Under the pieces are notes generated by a model. That model was not told the origin of the DNA. It was given only the letters and a program-made list of their open reading frames with translations, and did no database searches. Made by a program: the position numbers and the translations under genes. Shown piece after piece: positions 45,414 to 55,694 of a stretch of DNA of 64,000 bases. The number at the start of each line of letters is the position of its first letter. The stretch's first letter is position 1. This stretch comes from an uncultured Myxococcales bacterium (GTDB lineage: Bacteria > Myxococcota_A > UBA9042), in assembly GCA_903924465.1 (NCBI GenBank), contig CAIYBN010000082.1, forward strand, positions 1-64,000, read 5' to 3'.

Positions 45414-46115
45414 ATGGAACACGTTCTCATCGGCTTGCGCGACTGGTTGACCGCCTTTGACGGCCTGACCATCTACGGCGTGTGTTTTGGCGTGTTGCTG
45501 CTCTGCGGCTTCGGCTTGCCGGTGCCGGAAGATGTGACGCTGCTCATCTGCGGTTACCTCACCTACCGGCCGATGCCCGATGGCACGCCGCGGCCGCATG
45601 TGCACATCATCGCTTCGCTGCTCATCGGTCTTGCGGGCGTGCTGATCGGCGACTCGACGATGTTCATGCTCGGCCGACGCTTTGGCGAGCGCCTGCGCAA
45701 CGTGCGGCCGTTCTCGTACATCCTCGGCCACGGTCGTCTGGAGCACACAGAAGAATTCCTCAAGAGCCACGGGCCCAAAGTGCTGTTCACCGCGCGGTTC
45801 ACGCCCGGCTTACGCAGCGTGGTGTTCTTCTCCAGCGGCGTGCTGCAAATTCCGTTTCGCACGTTCGTGTTCTACGACGGCCTGGCAGCGCTGCTGAGCG
45901 TGCCGGCGCTGGTCCTGTCGTCCTGGTATTGGGGCGCGCAGTTCGACAATGTGCTGGAGAAAGCGCGGCGTGCGGAAAACGGCGTGCTGTTGACGTTGCT
46001 TGCGCTGGGCGCGCTGCTGGTGGGGCGCTGGGCTTGGAAACGTCGCAAGAAGGCCAAAGCCGCGGCGCTGGCTAGCGCTTCAGCCGTTCCGGATACGCCG
46101 CCAGCGCCGCGGTGA
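45414..46115 (+). CDS. DedA family membrane protein
   Basis: FGLPVPEDVTLLICGYL..LIGDSTMFMLGRRFGERL..RFTPGLRSVVFFSSG. Confidence 0.85.
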   Translation: MEHVLIGLRDWLTAFDGLTIYGVCFGVLLLCGFGLPVPEDVTLLICGYLTYRPMPDGTPRPHVHIIASLLIGLAGVLIGDSTMFMLGRRFGERLRNVRPFSYILGHGRLEHTEEFLKSHGPKVLFTARFTPGLRSVVFFSSGVLQIPFRTFVFYDGLAALLSVPALVLSSWYWGAQFDNVLEKARRAENGVLLTLLALGALLVGRWAWKRRKKAKAAALASASAVPDTPPAPR

Positions 46116-47292
46116 GCACTTGGCACGCCCGCTGCAATTTCGGCACCTCCAGGACATACGCTGCGCGCACCTGATTCTTGCCCAGACCAGGTGTGGCGTA
46201 GAAACCATCCGCTGGCGCGAACATCACGGTCTCTCCGTCCACCGCGAAATTCTCCAGCAACCAAATGCAGAATTTTTCGGCATCCGGCACCGGTAGTTCC
46301 ACGATGAGATAGAACGCGCCTGCCGGCGTCTGGGCGCGCACACCCGGAATCGCGCACAGCCCCGCAACCAGCGCGTCCCGGCGACGTTTGTAATCGGCAA
46401 TGTGCGCATCGGTCTCGGATTGCGGCGTGTCCAAGGCGGCGAGTGCGGCAAACTGGTCGATGACCGGCGGCGACAGGCGCGTCTGGGCAAATTTCAGTGC
46501 GGCGGCGTAGATCTCCCGGTTGCGCGTGACCAGACAGCCGACGCGCGCGCCACATGCGGAATAGCGCTTGGACACCGAGTCGATGAGAATCGCGCAGTCG
46601 TCCAGGCCCTCGCGCCACAGCACGGATGGCGCTCGGCCGCTGCCGTCGTAGACGAAGTCGCGGTAGACCTCGTCGCTGACCAGGAAAATACCCGCATCGC
46701 GGCAGACGTTACCGATTTCCTGTAAATTCGCGGCGTTGATCACCGCGCCGGTGGGGTTGCCGGGACTGGAAATGATCAGTGCGCGTGTCTTGGGGCCGAT
46801 CGCCGCGCGAACCTGTTCAGCGGAGAGGGCGAATCCGTTGGCCGCGGACGTGGTGATGGCGCGCGTTGTGACGCCGAGAATCTGGGCAAAGCCCTTGTAA
46901 TTTGGATAGTACGGCTCGGCGACGAGAATTTCTTCGCCCAAGTCGCACGTCGCCGCGATGGCAAATTGCAGCGCTTCAGAACCGCCGACCGTGACGAGCA
47001 CCTGCGTCGGCTGTACGGGCGCGTGCGTCGTGTCGGATGTCAAGCTGTTGAAATATTTTGCCAATGCCGTGCGATAGGGCGCGCTGCCCTCTGACGCGCC
47101 GTAGGCCAGCACCTTGTCGTCAAAATGGCGGTAGGCCTCCAGCATCCGCGGCGGCGTGGGAATGTCGGGCTGGCCGATGTTGAGGTGCAAAACCTGCACA
47201 CCGCGCGCTTTCGCGGCATCCGCATAGGGAGAAAGACGGCGAATTGGGGAGGCTTGGGCGTTCTGGCCGCGAAGGGAAGGGTGAAAAGCCAT
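46072..47292 (-). CDS. Class I/II PLP-dependent aminotransferase
   Basis: GQPDIPTPP, EPYYPNYKGF, SSPGNPTGAVI, SVSKRYSACGARVG; convergent 44-bp overlap with DedA gene. Confidence 0.9.
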   Translation of the reverse strand: MAFHPSLRGQNAQASPIRRLSPYADAAKARGVQVLHLNIGQPDIPTPPRMLEAYRHFDDKVLAYGASEGSAPYRTALAKYFNSLTSDTTHAPVQPTQVLVTVGGSEALQFAIAATCDLGEEILVAEPYYPNYKGFAQILGVTTRAITTSAANGFALSAEQVRAAIGPKTRALIISSPGNPTGAVINAANLQEIGNVCRDAGIFLVSDEVYRDFVYDGSGRAPSVLWREGLDDCAILIDSVSKRYSACGARVGCLVTRNREIYAAALKFAQTRLSPPVIDQFAALAALDTPQSETDAHIADYKRRRDALVAGLCAIPGVRAQTPAGAFYLIVELPVPDAEKFCIWLLENFAVDGETVMFAPADGFYATPGLGKNQVRAAYVLEVPKLQRACQVLTAALAAYPERLKR

Positions 47293-47373
47293 GGCTCAAT
47301 CCAGCATGCCGGACGGGGGGCCGGGAGCCCGAGACTGCCGCAAATGGGAAATTCCGGCAACCCCGCGGCGGAC

Positions 47374-47817
47374 TCACTCGTCGCGCTGACGTTCCAAACT
47401 CTGCAAAAACGCGACGAAATCCCTTCGCAAGTCAAAATGCAGGCTGACCATTGCGATGGCGCGTTCGCCCTCATGCACGGTCCCCCACAGCGTCGTGGCG
47501 GTGTAGAGCGGCCGCAGCAGGCTTGGATGCTTGGCTCCGCGAAAAAGCAGCGGTTGGCCGTCGTTGGTCAGAAACGTGAACTGGTAGTCCACGCGCCGCG
47601 GTCGAATCCACCGCATACGCAGCGACCCGTCGATCGGCACCTGATTGGCCAGTTGGTCGAATGTAGCGCTGCCGGTCATCTCGGCTTCGAACTCGTGCAC
47701 ACGACCCTTCGGACGCGGCAGACGCACGTTGATGGATACCTCGCACGCGCGCACGTCGTCTGGCGTCTCGACCAGGAAGTAGCTGCCGCGCAGGGTCTCA
47801 GTGTAATGAAGGCTCAT
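47374..47817 (-). CDS. Hypothetical protein
   Basis: ORF with start MSLHYTETLRGSYF, no confident family. Confidence 0.5.
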   Translation of the reverse strand: MSLHYTETLRGSYFLVETPDDVRACEVSINVRLPRPKGRVHEFEAEMTGSATFDQLANQVPIDGSLRMRWIRPRRVDYQFTFLTNDGQPLLFRGAKHPSLLRPLYTATTLWGTVHEGERAIAMVSLHFDLRRDFVAFLQSLERQRDE

Positions 47818-47827
47818 GGATGGAGGC

Positions 47828-49720
47828 TCATGGCTGGCAATCCGCGGGCGCAGACGGCTGGGAGGGATTGTCCCTGACGAAGCGCACTGCGCGCTCCAAC
47901 CGGGCTTCATCGAGCGGACCTTGGTACGGGCGGGCGCCCACAAAAATCACGGGCTCATCCTGCATGTCCACCTGTTGTCGGGCATGCCAGACGCTGTGCA
48001 GTGCATCTTGAGTGTCGGCCGAGGCCATCGCTTTCTGCAAGGTTGCCGGGTCGAGTTTGCATTTCTTCAACACGGCGTTCAGCGTCGCCGCATCGTCGGG
48101 CTTGTCGACGTTGAACAGCGCTTCGGCGAGTTCCAGCCCGCGGCCCAAACGCGCCGCGGCCAGAATCGCTGCGCCAGACGGCGTCATGCCCGGTTCGGCG
48201 CCACGGGGAATGACTGCCAGCGTCAGGGCAATCGGCAGGTCCGTGGAACGAACCAGGCGACGCAGCATGTAGAAAGCCGCGCGCGAGTGGGGGCTGCGAA
48301 AATCCACGAACAGGTGAACCGGCAGACCGGACTTGCTCAGAGTCGGCAACACAGGCAGGGAAGCCAGCGGTTCCGGCGCGGCCAGGTCGAGTTCGGCGTC
48401 TTGCAAATACCTGCCTGGCGCGACGAGACTGGCGTAGACCTGCGCGGGTTTGCCCGACAGCGCTTTGCCTTCCGCCCGCAGTTCCGCCAGCGCCGCCGCC
48501 AGGCCATCGTCGCCCGCGTGGCCCAGCCAACGCCGGCCATTGAGGAACAGAGCGCCCGGTGCCGCCTCCGTCCGATTCGCCAGATCCGCGGCGAGCTGGA
48601 GCCAAGCCGTTGTCGCGGGTGCATCCGCAGCCTTGCGCAATTTTGCGACGTCGAGGCCCAGGGCGGCCACACGCGCTTCCACCTCCACCCGCTTGGGCGC
48701 TTGGCTGGTCAAATCACGCAGGAAAGTCAGAGCTTTGGGCGGCGCTGCCAGCACCGCAGCGGCCAGCCACAGCGTCAACGGCGGGCTTGGCGATTTCCAC
48801 GCCTGACGGGATTCGGGCAGCAGCAACTTGGCCACGACGCGAATGTCGGCACGACCGGCTTGCGCCTCGGCCAGTTGCAGCTGGAGCAGGGTCGCCAATT
48901 CGTGCAACTGCCAAGGGTTGGTCGGATCGAGGAACAGCACGGCCGTCAGCGGCGCGTCCGGGCCAAAGACGAGATCGTTCTCGGAGACGAGCACGCGCCA
49001 GCGCGGGCCCAAACAGCCGTGCAGCGGCGGATTCACCACAATGGACTGAAGTGCGCGCCCTTGTCGCAAGGCATCGAGCGCGGTCACGAATTCCGGCGCG
49101 TGCCGCAGCATGCCGACGCGTTCGACGTCCAGTGTGGGTCCGACATCGGCCAGATCCCGCTGCGCCCGCGTGCGCGCCGCGTGCAGGGCGCGTTGCAGCG
49201 TGGCGACTTGTGGCACGCCGCCCAATCCGCGGCCATTGACCAACGCGGAAGGCGTCGTACGGATGCCCATCGCCAGTCCGGCCTGCTGCTCCCGAACAAC
49301 CTGTGCGGCAACGGCGGGATCGGCGCGCGTCTGCGCGAACGCCGCCAGATTCAAGCCCGCCGCCGTCGCTGCGCGCCCGATCGCGTCGTCGTCCGGCATC
49401 GTCTCGTGCATCAAGGCATCGACAAAGGCCAACTCCTTGTCCTGGGCGCGAGCCGCCACCGCCGCGATGGCGGCCGGCATGGCCAGCGGATGCACGCTGA
49501 GCGGCAAATGCTGCACCACGAATGCGACGTCGGGCATTCGCGCCAGCGTCTGTCGGTAGATGTGCCACGCCTGACGCGAATAGGAACACTGCAGGTCGAC
49601 AAACAGCCGCAGCGTAACCAGCGTCCGGGCCTGGGCTTCAGCCGCCAAAGGCGTCTGACCCAAGGTCACCTCGGCGGGAAACAGCAAGACCATCAGCAGC
49701 GCAAGAAGCCGCAGTTTCAT
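47828..49720 (-). CDS. Exported protein with about three DsbA/thioredoxin-like domains, active sites degenerate
   Basis: LRLFVDLQCSYSRQAWHIY, TAVLFLDPTNPWQLHEL, LPVHLFVDFRSPHSRAAFYML; signal peptide. Confidence 0.7.
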   Translation of the reverse strand: MKLRLLALLMVLLFPAEVTLGQTPLAAEAQARTLVTLRLFVDLQCSYSRQAWHIYRQTLARMPDVAFVVQHLPLSVHPLAMPAAIAAVAARAQDKELAFVDALMHETMPDDDAIGRAATAAGLNLAAFAQTRADPAVAAQVVREQQAGLAMGIRTTPSALVNGRGLGGVPQVATLQRALHAARTRAQRDLADVGPTLDVERVGMLRHAPEFVTALDALRQGRALQSIVVNPPLHGCLGPRWRVLVSENDLVFGPDAPLTAVLFLDPTNPWQLHELATLLQLQLAEAQAGRADIRVVAKLLLPESRQAWKSPSPPLTLWLAAAVLAAPPKALTFLRDLTSQAPKRVEVEARVAALGLDVAKLRKAADAPATTAWLQLAADLANRTEAAPGALFLNGRRWLGHAGDDGLAAALAELRAEGKALSGKPAQVYASLVAPGRYLQDAELDLAAPEPLASLPVLPTLSKSGLPVHLFVDFRSPHSRAAFYMLRRLVRSTDLPIALTLAVIPRGAEPGMTPSGAAILAAARLGRGLELAEALFNVDKPDDAATLNAVLKKCKLDPATLQKAMASADTQDALHSVWHARQQVDMQDEPVIFVGARPYQGPLDEARLERAVRFVRDNPSQPSAPADCQP

Positions 49721-49728
49721 CGGCCCCC

Positions 49729-51723
49729 TCAGTGCGTGCCGAGCAGTTGGCGAATGGCTGGCCGCAGCGTATCGGCAGAAATGCCGTTGGTCGGCTGGAA
49801 CAGGTGGCCGTCCAGAAAGACCGTGGGCGTCCCGCGCACGCCCGCTTGCTCGCCTTGCGCGCGCTCCGCCTGCACGGCTTGGGTCCACTGATGCTTGGCG
49901 AGCGCTTGCTGCAACGGCCGGTCCTTCAGGCCCGCCTCATGCGCCGCCTGCCAAAGCGATCGATCATCCAGCAAATCGACCCGTCTTGCCAGTGTCTCCA
50001 CAAAAGACCAAAACTTACCTTGGCGCCGCGCTTCCTGCCCCCATTCGGCCGCCTTCTCTGCCAAAGGATGGATGGCAGTCTGCGGGAAATCCAGCCAGGC
50101 AATCTTCAGGCGTCCGGGCATTTCCTCGTCCAACTTGCGCAAATGTGGCCAGATTCTGGCGGTAAACGGACATTGAAAGTCGCCAAATACGACGATTTGC
50201 ACGGCTGCCCCGGGGAGGCCTTGCACCGCTGCATGGTTCAGATCAAACAGGTGAGCCTCCGGCGCCAGAGCGTCGAGCAGCTTGCCGTGTTCGGTCAGCG
50301 TCTCGTAGATCGCCGCCCGTGCCGTTCCGCGTCGTGCCAAGTTGGCCGCGACCTTGGCCTGGGCGTCCAGTGTGGTCTGAACCGCCGACTCGCTCAGTTG
50401 CGGTACCGGCACGCCGTTGATGTAGAGCGCAGCAAAGCCCCGCACGCCCAGCGCGGCGGCCTGGTCGATGTCCGCCTCGATCCGCGGCCCGCCACTGTGT
50501 GCCGCCAGCGCCGAGTTGAATCGCGCCGGGTCGAGCCCAACTTGCGTGCTTGCCGACAGCAGCGCGGCCTGTGTGAGCGGCTGTGGCGCGTCCACAAGCT
50601 TCTGCAGCAGCGGCAGAAAAAGATTCTGCTCCCGCGCAGCCTCGAGCGCTTCCGCGGCTGATCGGGCTAGCGGGTGGATTGGCCTTGGCAAATGCTTGAT
50701 CACGAGGCGAATTTGCTCTGGATGCTGGATCGGCAGTTGCAACAGCCAGGGCAGAAGCAGCGCAGTCTCCTGGGCGAACAGGTCGAGAAATAGCACGGCC
50801 GTCACGGGCGCATCGCGCTTGCCCATTTGCGGATCATCGGGCCGAACGACGACGCGCCAGACCGTTGCCTCGCTCGTGGTCGTCTGGTCCGGCAGCATCA
50901 GCGCGCGTTGACCGCCAAACGACGCATCGAGCGCCGCTGGGTGGATTTGCGCATCCACGACACCCGTTCTGTGCGTCACAACCGGCACCGGCTGCTGCGG
51001 CGCCAACAGGCCCCGTTCCACATAGCGATCGTAGTTTACCAACAATTCTGGCGTATTTTGCGCCACACGGGCATGAATCAGCCGACCTTTCTCGGCACCC
51101 GCCGCCTGCAAAATCGCCGTCTCGTCCAGCTCGTGCTGTACGCCTGCGGCCAGCGCCGCCAAGGATTGCTGCCCGGTCAGCAGCTTGCCGTTGAGCAGGA
51201 AACTTGGCGTGCCCGTCACGTTCAGCGCGTGACCGATGGCCACGTCGCGGGCCACACGCGCTTGCGTTCGCGGGTCCTCCATTACCCGGACGAAGCGCTT
51301 GGCATCCAACCCCGCCTCGACAGCCCAGGTGATGAGTGCTTCCCGCGACAAGCTTGCGTCCGGCTGCAGCCATTTCTGCCAGAAAGTCGGAAAAGCCTGT
51401 TGTTCAGACGCCGCCACAGCCGCGCGTGCGGCCAGCAGGCTGTGCGGATGCAGGTCCAGCGGCCAGTACAACACGCGCACCTGAAGTTGGGTTGGAAAAT
51501 GCGCCACGAGGTCGCGCAACGCCGCGCCTTCCTGCCGGCTGAACGGGCACTCCCAATCGATAAATGTCAGCAGCTCGACCTGCGGGCTTGCCGCACCGAA
51601 GGTCGGTGTCTCAAGCGCTGGCGTAGAGGGCGCCGACGGCGCAGCGCGGCAAGCCACGCCCGCGAGCAACAACACGAGCACAGGCGCCAGCCAGGAGGTT
51701 CGATCGGTGCACACTCGGTCCAT
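49729..51723 (-). CDS. Lipoprotein with about three DsbA/thioredoxin-like domains (CPFS, lost, CPFT)
   Basis: VELLTFIDWECPFSRQEG, VTAVLFLDLFAQETAL, VQIVVFGDFQCPFTARIWPHL; lipobox LLAGVAC. Confidence 0.78.
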   Translation of the reverse strand: MDRVCTDRTSWLAPVLVLLLAGVACRAAPSAPSTPALETPTFGAASPQVELLTFIDWECPFSRQEGAALRDLVAHFPTQLQVRVLYWPLDLHPHSLLAARAAVAASEQQAFPTFWQKWLQPDASLSREALITWAVEAGLDAKRFVRVMEDPRTQARVARDVAIGHALNVTGTPSFLLNGKLLTGQQSLAALAAGVQHELDETAILQAAGAEKGRLIHARVAQNTPELLVNYDRYVERGLLAPQQPVPVVTHRTGVVDAQIHPAALDASFGGQRALMLPDQTTTSEATVWRVVVRPDDPQMGKRDAPVTAVLFLDLFAQETALLLPWLLQLPIQHPEQIRLVIKHLPRPIHPLARSAAEALEAAREQNLFLPLLQKLVDAPQPLTQAALLSASTQVGLDPARFNSALAAHSGGPRIEADIDQAAALGVRGFAALYINGVPVPQLSESAVQTTLDAQAKVAANLARRGTARAAIYETLTEHGKLLDALAPEAHLFDLNHAAVQGLPGAAVQIVVFGDFQCPFTARIWPHLRKLDEEMPGRLKIAWLDFPQTAIHPLAEKAAEWGQEARRQGKFWSFVETLARRVDLLDDRSLWQAAHEAGLKDRPLQQALAKHQWTQAVQAERAQGEQAGVRGTPTVFLDGHLFQPTNGISADTLRPAIRQLLGTH

Positions 51724-51888
51724 CGTCCTTTCGCCGCGCGCGGCGTCGGCCAACACGCAGAATATCCGCCCGCACGGTCGGCCCTTGCCGGGCAGGGTAC
51801 GGTTGGCGTTGCGGTATGGTCAAGGTGAAGCGGCGCGCACGCCGCGTTTGGCGCTATTTCGTCACAGACTCGCGCAAGTGCGCGGTGA

Positions 51889-53247
51889 TTAGCCCGCGTC
51901 GTCGTCGCCGCGCAATTTGCGCCACGTGGCCAGACGGTCGGCGATGCGCGCCTCGGCGCCGTTGCGGGTCGGCTGAAAGAAATGGCGTCCCCGCAGCGCT
52001 TCCGGCAGGTAGTGCTCCGCTACCCAGCCGCCTTGGGCATGCGGGTCCTGATAGTCGCTACCCCAGCCGAGCTTGCGTCCCACCGAGGACGACGGATTTC
52101 GCAACGCGTTGGGCACAGGCAGGCTGCCGGTCTGCTCGACGACAGCCAGCGCCTCGGCCAGTCCCAGATAGCTCGCTTTGGATTTCGGCGCGCAAGCCAG
52201 ATAGGTCGCGGCATGCGCGAGCGCGATCCGCGATTCCGGCAAGCCACACAATTCATGCGTCTGCGCCGCGGCCATGGCCAGCGGCAATGCATGGGGATCG
52301 GCGTTGGACACGTCTTCCGCGGCGAATATGACGAGCCGTCGCGCGATGAATCGGCCATCCTCGCCGGCTGCGAGGAGGCGAGCCAACCAGTAGAGCGCGG
52401 CATCGGGATCAGAGCCCCGCAGCGACTTGATGAACGCGGAAATCACCTGGAAGTGTTGGTCGCCGTCCCGATCATGACGCGGACCTTGCGCCAGCGGCGC
52501 GCGATCGAGCGAAGCCAGGTCCAGATGCGGCACAACCTGCGGGTCGCGTGCCGATTCTGCCAGCTCGAGTTCCGCCACGGATTCCAACGCATTCAGCGCC
52601 CGTCGCGCATCGCCATCTGCTGCTTGGGCCAGCCGTTGCAGCGCGTCATCGTCCGCAGTCAGGCCACTGCCCAAAAAGCCGCGCGCATCGTCCAGTGCAC
52701 GGCAGAGCAACGTCACCAAGTCGGCCCGGGCAATCGGTTCCAGCGTCAGCAGCTGGCAGCGGCTCAGCAACGCCGCGTTCAGCGCGAAGCCCGGATTCTC
52801 GGTCGTTGCGCCGATCAGCGTCACCGTGCCAGCTTCCACATGCGGCAGCAGCGCGTCCTGCTGACCTTTGCCCCAGCGATGAATTTCGTCCACGAACAGG
52901 ATCGTCCGTTCGCCACGCCGTTGCGCATCGGCCGCTTGCGCCACGACGTCGCGAAGCGCTTGGACCCCGTCCAGTACTGCGGAAATCGGCGCAAATCTCG
53001 CCTGGATTTGCCGCGCCACCAGACGCGCCAACGTGGTCTTGCCAGTGCCGGGCGGGCCCCAAAGAATCAGCGACGGCAGCCGGTCATTTTCCAGAGCTTT
53101 GCGGAGAAAGCCTTGCGGTCCAAGCCACTGCGGCTGACCGACCAACTCGTCCAACGTCCGCGGTCGCATGCGTTCCGCGAGCGGCGCGCGCGCGGACGGG
53201 CCGGCGTCAAAGAGGTCCAGATTCGGTGCGGCAGGTTGGCGTTTCAA
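51889..53247 (-). CDS. rarA: Replication-associated recombination protein A (RarA/MgsA AAA ATPase)
   Basis: LAERMRPRTLDELVGQPQWLG..ILWGPPGTGKTTLARL..FVDEIHRW. Confidence 0.92.
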   Translation of the reverse strand: MKRQPAAPNLDLFDAGPSARAPLAERMRPRTLDELVGQPQWLGPQGFLRKALENDRLPSLILWGPPGTGKTTLARLVARQIQARFAPISAVLDGVQALRDVVAQAADAQRRGERTILFVDEIHRWGKGQQDALLPHVEAGTVTLIGATTENPGFALNAALLSRCQLLTLEPIARADLVTLLCRALDDARGFLGSGLTADDDALQRLAQAADGDARRALNALESVAELELAESARDPQVVPHLDLASLDRAPLAQGPRHDRDGDQHFQVISAFIKSLRGSDPDAALYWLARLLAAGEDGRFIARRLVIFAAEDVSNADPHALPLAMAAAQTHELCGLPESRIALAHAATYLACAPKSKASYLGLAEALAVVEQTGSLPVPNALRNPSSSVGRKLGWGSDYQDPHAQGGWVAEHYLPEALRGRHFFQPTRNGAEARIADRLATWRKLRGDDDAG

Positions 53248-53265
53248 GTGGAAAATGTGCCCGCT

Positions 53266-54186
53266 TTACGCGTTGGCGCGCCAGCCGTGCTTGACGGTGA
53301 GCACCGGGCAACGGGCGTTTTTGATCACATGCTCGGCGACGCTGCCCAGCAGCGTGTTGCGCACGGCGTCCTGACCGATGGACGGCAGCACGATCAGGTC
53401 GGCGTTCTGCCGGTCCGCGTAGAGCATCACGCCGGAGCCGGGCTTGTTGTCCTCGACCAACTGCCAACGCGCCGGAACGCGCTGAATCGTGTGGGCCATG
53501 TCCGACAGCCGCGCTTTGAGCTTTGCGCGAATTTGGTAGCGCAAGTCTTTGGGCAGCAGGATTTCGCCTTCCGGCGTGCGCAGGATTTGCTCTTTGATGG
53601 GTTCGATCACATGGACAACGTCCACAACGCCGCCCATTTCCGCAGCAAAATCCTCAGCCGCGCGCAGGCTTTCCGGCGGCACGCCTTCCAAATCCACCGG
53701 GTGTACGATCCGCCGGAAATCCGTCCACGGCTCCGGCCGCTGTCCGCACCGTTCGTTGACCGTCAGCACCGGCACGTCCGTGTCGCGCATCACCCGCGCG
53801 ACCGTGGAACCCAGCACGCGACCGGTAAATTCGTGTTGACCTTGCGTCGGAATCACGCACAGGTCGGCCTTCAGTTCGCGCAGCACGTCGACGGTAATGT
53901 CAAAAAAACTGCCCACGCGGGTCACAATTTCCGACTCCACGCCCAGCGCCCGCAGTGCCGCTTGTGTGCCCAGCAGCGACGGCATGGCCCGGTCGCGATC
54001 CGCCTGATCAATCATCACGCGCAGTTTGGCGGCTTCGCCTTCGAGATAGAAGAGCTCGCTCGAGCCACGCACGGCGTGAAAAATCCAAACTTTTGACTGA
54101 AACGTCGTGGCCATGCGGGCGACCGGTTCGTAGGCCTCGCGCGTGACGTCGGCCAGATCGGTCAGGAGCACGATTCGCTCAAACAT
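53266..54186 (-). CDS. Tandem universal stress protein
   Basis: MFERIVLLTDLADVTREAYEPV; two UspA-like halves; GSTVARVMRDTDVPVLTV and LGSVAEHVIKNARCPVLTVK. Confidence 0.85.
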   Translation of the reverse strand: MFERIVLLTDLADVTREAYEPVARMATTFQSKVWIFHAVRGSSELFYLEGEAAKLRVMIDQADRDRAMPSLLGTQAALRALGVESEIVTRVGSFFDITVDVLRELKADLCVIPTQGQHEFTGRVLGSTVARVMRDTDVPVLTVNERCGQRPEPWTDFRRIVHPVDLEGVPPESLRAAEDFAAEMGGVVDVVHVIEPIKEQILRTPEGEILLPKDLRYQIRAKLKARLSDMAHTIQRVPARWQLVEDNKPGSGVMLYADRQNADLIVLPSIGQDAVRNTLLGSVAEHVIKNARCPVLTVKHGWRANA

Positions 54187-54254
54187 CTCGATTTTCCTGC
54201 GCGGAATCGAACCGCTGGGCGAGTGTAACTGGCCAAGGCGTCTTTGCAAAGGTT

Positions 54255-54284
54255 GACAGATAACACCATTTCCGGCTACCAAGC
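54255..54284 (+). promoter_or_regulatory. Possible sigma70-type promoter, TTGACA -35 with weak -10 (TACCAA)
   Basis: Perfect TTGACA at 54255-54260, upstream of 54405 gene. Confidence 0.35.
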
Positions 54285-54404
54285 AGTTCGTTCGGCGTAG
54301 GCGGCCTGCCTTGGGCTCGCGCACCGGACGAGACTTCACGGACGGCGGGCGGCCTTGGCGGTCGTGACGTTTGTGCACTGAATCAAAATCACCCGGAGAA
54401 TCTC

Positions 54405-54641
54405 ATGTTCCAACGCTCCCTCTTTGCTTGCGTTTCCCTCGCCGTCGTTTGCGCTTTGAGCGCCTGCAGCCATGGACAAGCGAAAGCTGACCCGGCTCCG
54501 GAAGCCCCGGCTCCTGCGCCCGCCCCGGTTGTCGCGCCAGCTCCGGCTCCGGCACCCGCTCCTGCTCCCGCCCCGGGCACCTGCGCGACCGACGCGGATT
54601 GTCACGGTCAGGGCCGTTGCATGCACGGCACGTGTCGCTAG
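54405..54641 (+). CDS. Small Pro-Ala-rich lipoprotein with C-terminal Cys module
   Basis: Lipobox LSACSHG; (PA)n; CATDADCHGQGRCMHGTC. Confidence 0.65.
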   Translation: MFQRSLFACVSLAVVCALSACSHGQAKADPAPEAPAPAPAPVVAPAPAPAPAPAPAPGTCATDADCHGQGRCMHGTCR

Positions 54642-54861
54642 GGCGCACGGCGTTCATTTGTGACGATCTGTGAATATTCGTCGGCCGTCGTGCGTTGCAC
54701 CTATCTTTGGGGAGCGCGCGACGGTCAACGAGGATCGTCGCACGCCGTTGTACGTCGCTGTGGGGCCGCGATTCCGTCCGCAACCCGCAGTGTCAACTCG
54801 TGTGGACGAGTCTGAGTCCAACGATTCGGACGCAGCCGGTCATGGCCGGTGGAGGTTTGTG

Positions 54862-55689
54862 ATGCCAATGCAGCGTTTCAGTCATCTTGTTGGGGCTTTT
54901 TTCGGATCATCCGCGCTCGCGCTCGCGACCCTCGCGTTGCTCGTTAGCGGCTGCGGTCCCGCGTACCCCAACTGCGAGACGGACAGCCATTGCAAAGCCA
55001 AAGGCGAATACTGCGTGGACAGCAAATGCGCTCAGTGCCGTCTCGACAGCCACTGCCCGGGTGCCGGAACCGACATCTGCGTGGCGTGCGTCGCCGGCGC
55101 GTGCGGTCGCAAGCCGGACTGCTGCACGTCCAAACTCGACTGCGGTACGGGCAAGCAGTGCCAGGGCAACAAGTGCTTGCCGGAATGCACGGGTGACGTC
55201 CAATGTCCCGCCGGCCAGAAGTGCTTGGCTGGCACCTGCACGCTGCCGGAAGGTGCCGCTGATGGCGCCTCCTGCACCGGCGACCGGGACTGCAAGAGCG
55301 GCAGCTGCGTCAAGGGCAAATGCGTTGGCGGCGCGGCCGCGGGGCAGGTCGACTGCTCCAAGCTCGACCCCGCGTACTTTGACTTCAACGAGTACTCGCT
55401 GTCGTCCACCGCGCAGAACACCGTCAGCGCGTCAGCGAAGTGCCTGAAAGAACGTAACGTTTCGACCGTCACGATCGAAGGCCATTGCGACGAGCGCGGC
55501 ACCGATGCGTACAACATGGAATTGGGCAATCGCCGCGCCAAGGCCGTGCGCGAGTACCTGAAGACGGTCGCGCCCAAGGTCAACGCCAAGACCATCTCCT
55601 ATGGCAAGACCAAGCCGGTATGCCACGACGAGAACGAGTCGTGCTGGAGCCAAAACCGTCGCGCCGAATTCCGCGCCAAGGGCAAGTAG
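54862..55689 (+). CDS. Pal/OmpA-family lipoprotein with N-terminal Cys-rich modules
   Basis: Lipobox VSGCGP; FDFNEYSL..VTIEGHCDERGTDAYNMELGNRRAKAVREYL. Confidence 0.85.
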   Translation: MPMQRFSHLVGAFFGSSALALATLALLVSGCGPAYPNCETDSHCKAKGEYCVDSKCAQCRLDSHCPGAGTDICVACVAGACGRKPDCCTSKLDCGTGKQCQGNKCLPECTGDVQCPAGQKCLAGTCTLPEGAADGASCTGDRDCKSGSCVKGKCVGGAAAGQVDCSKLDPAYFDFNEYSLSSTAQNTVSASAKCLKERNVSTVTIEGHCDERGTDAYNMELGNRRAKAVREYLKTVAPKVNAKTISYGKTKPVCHDENESCWSQNRRAEFRAKGK

Positions 55690-55694
55690 GTCTC

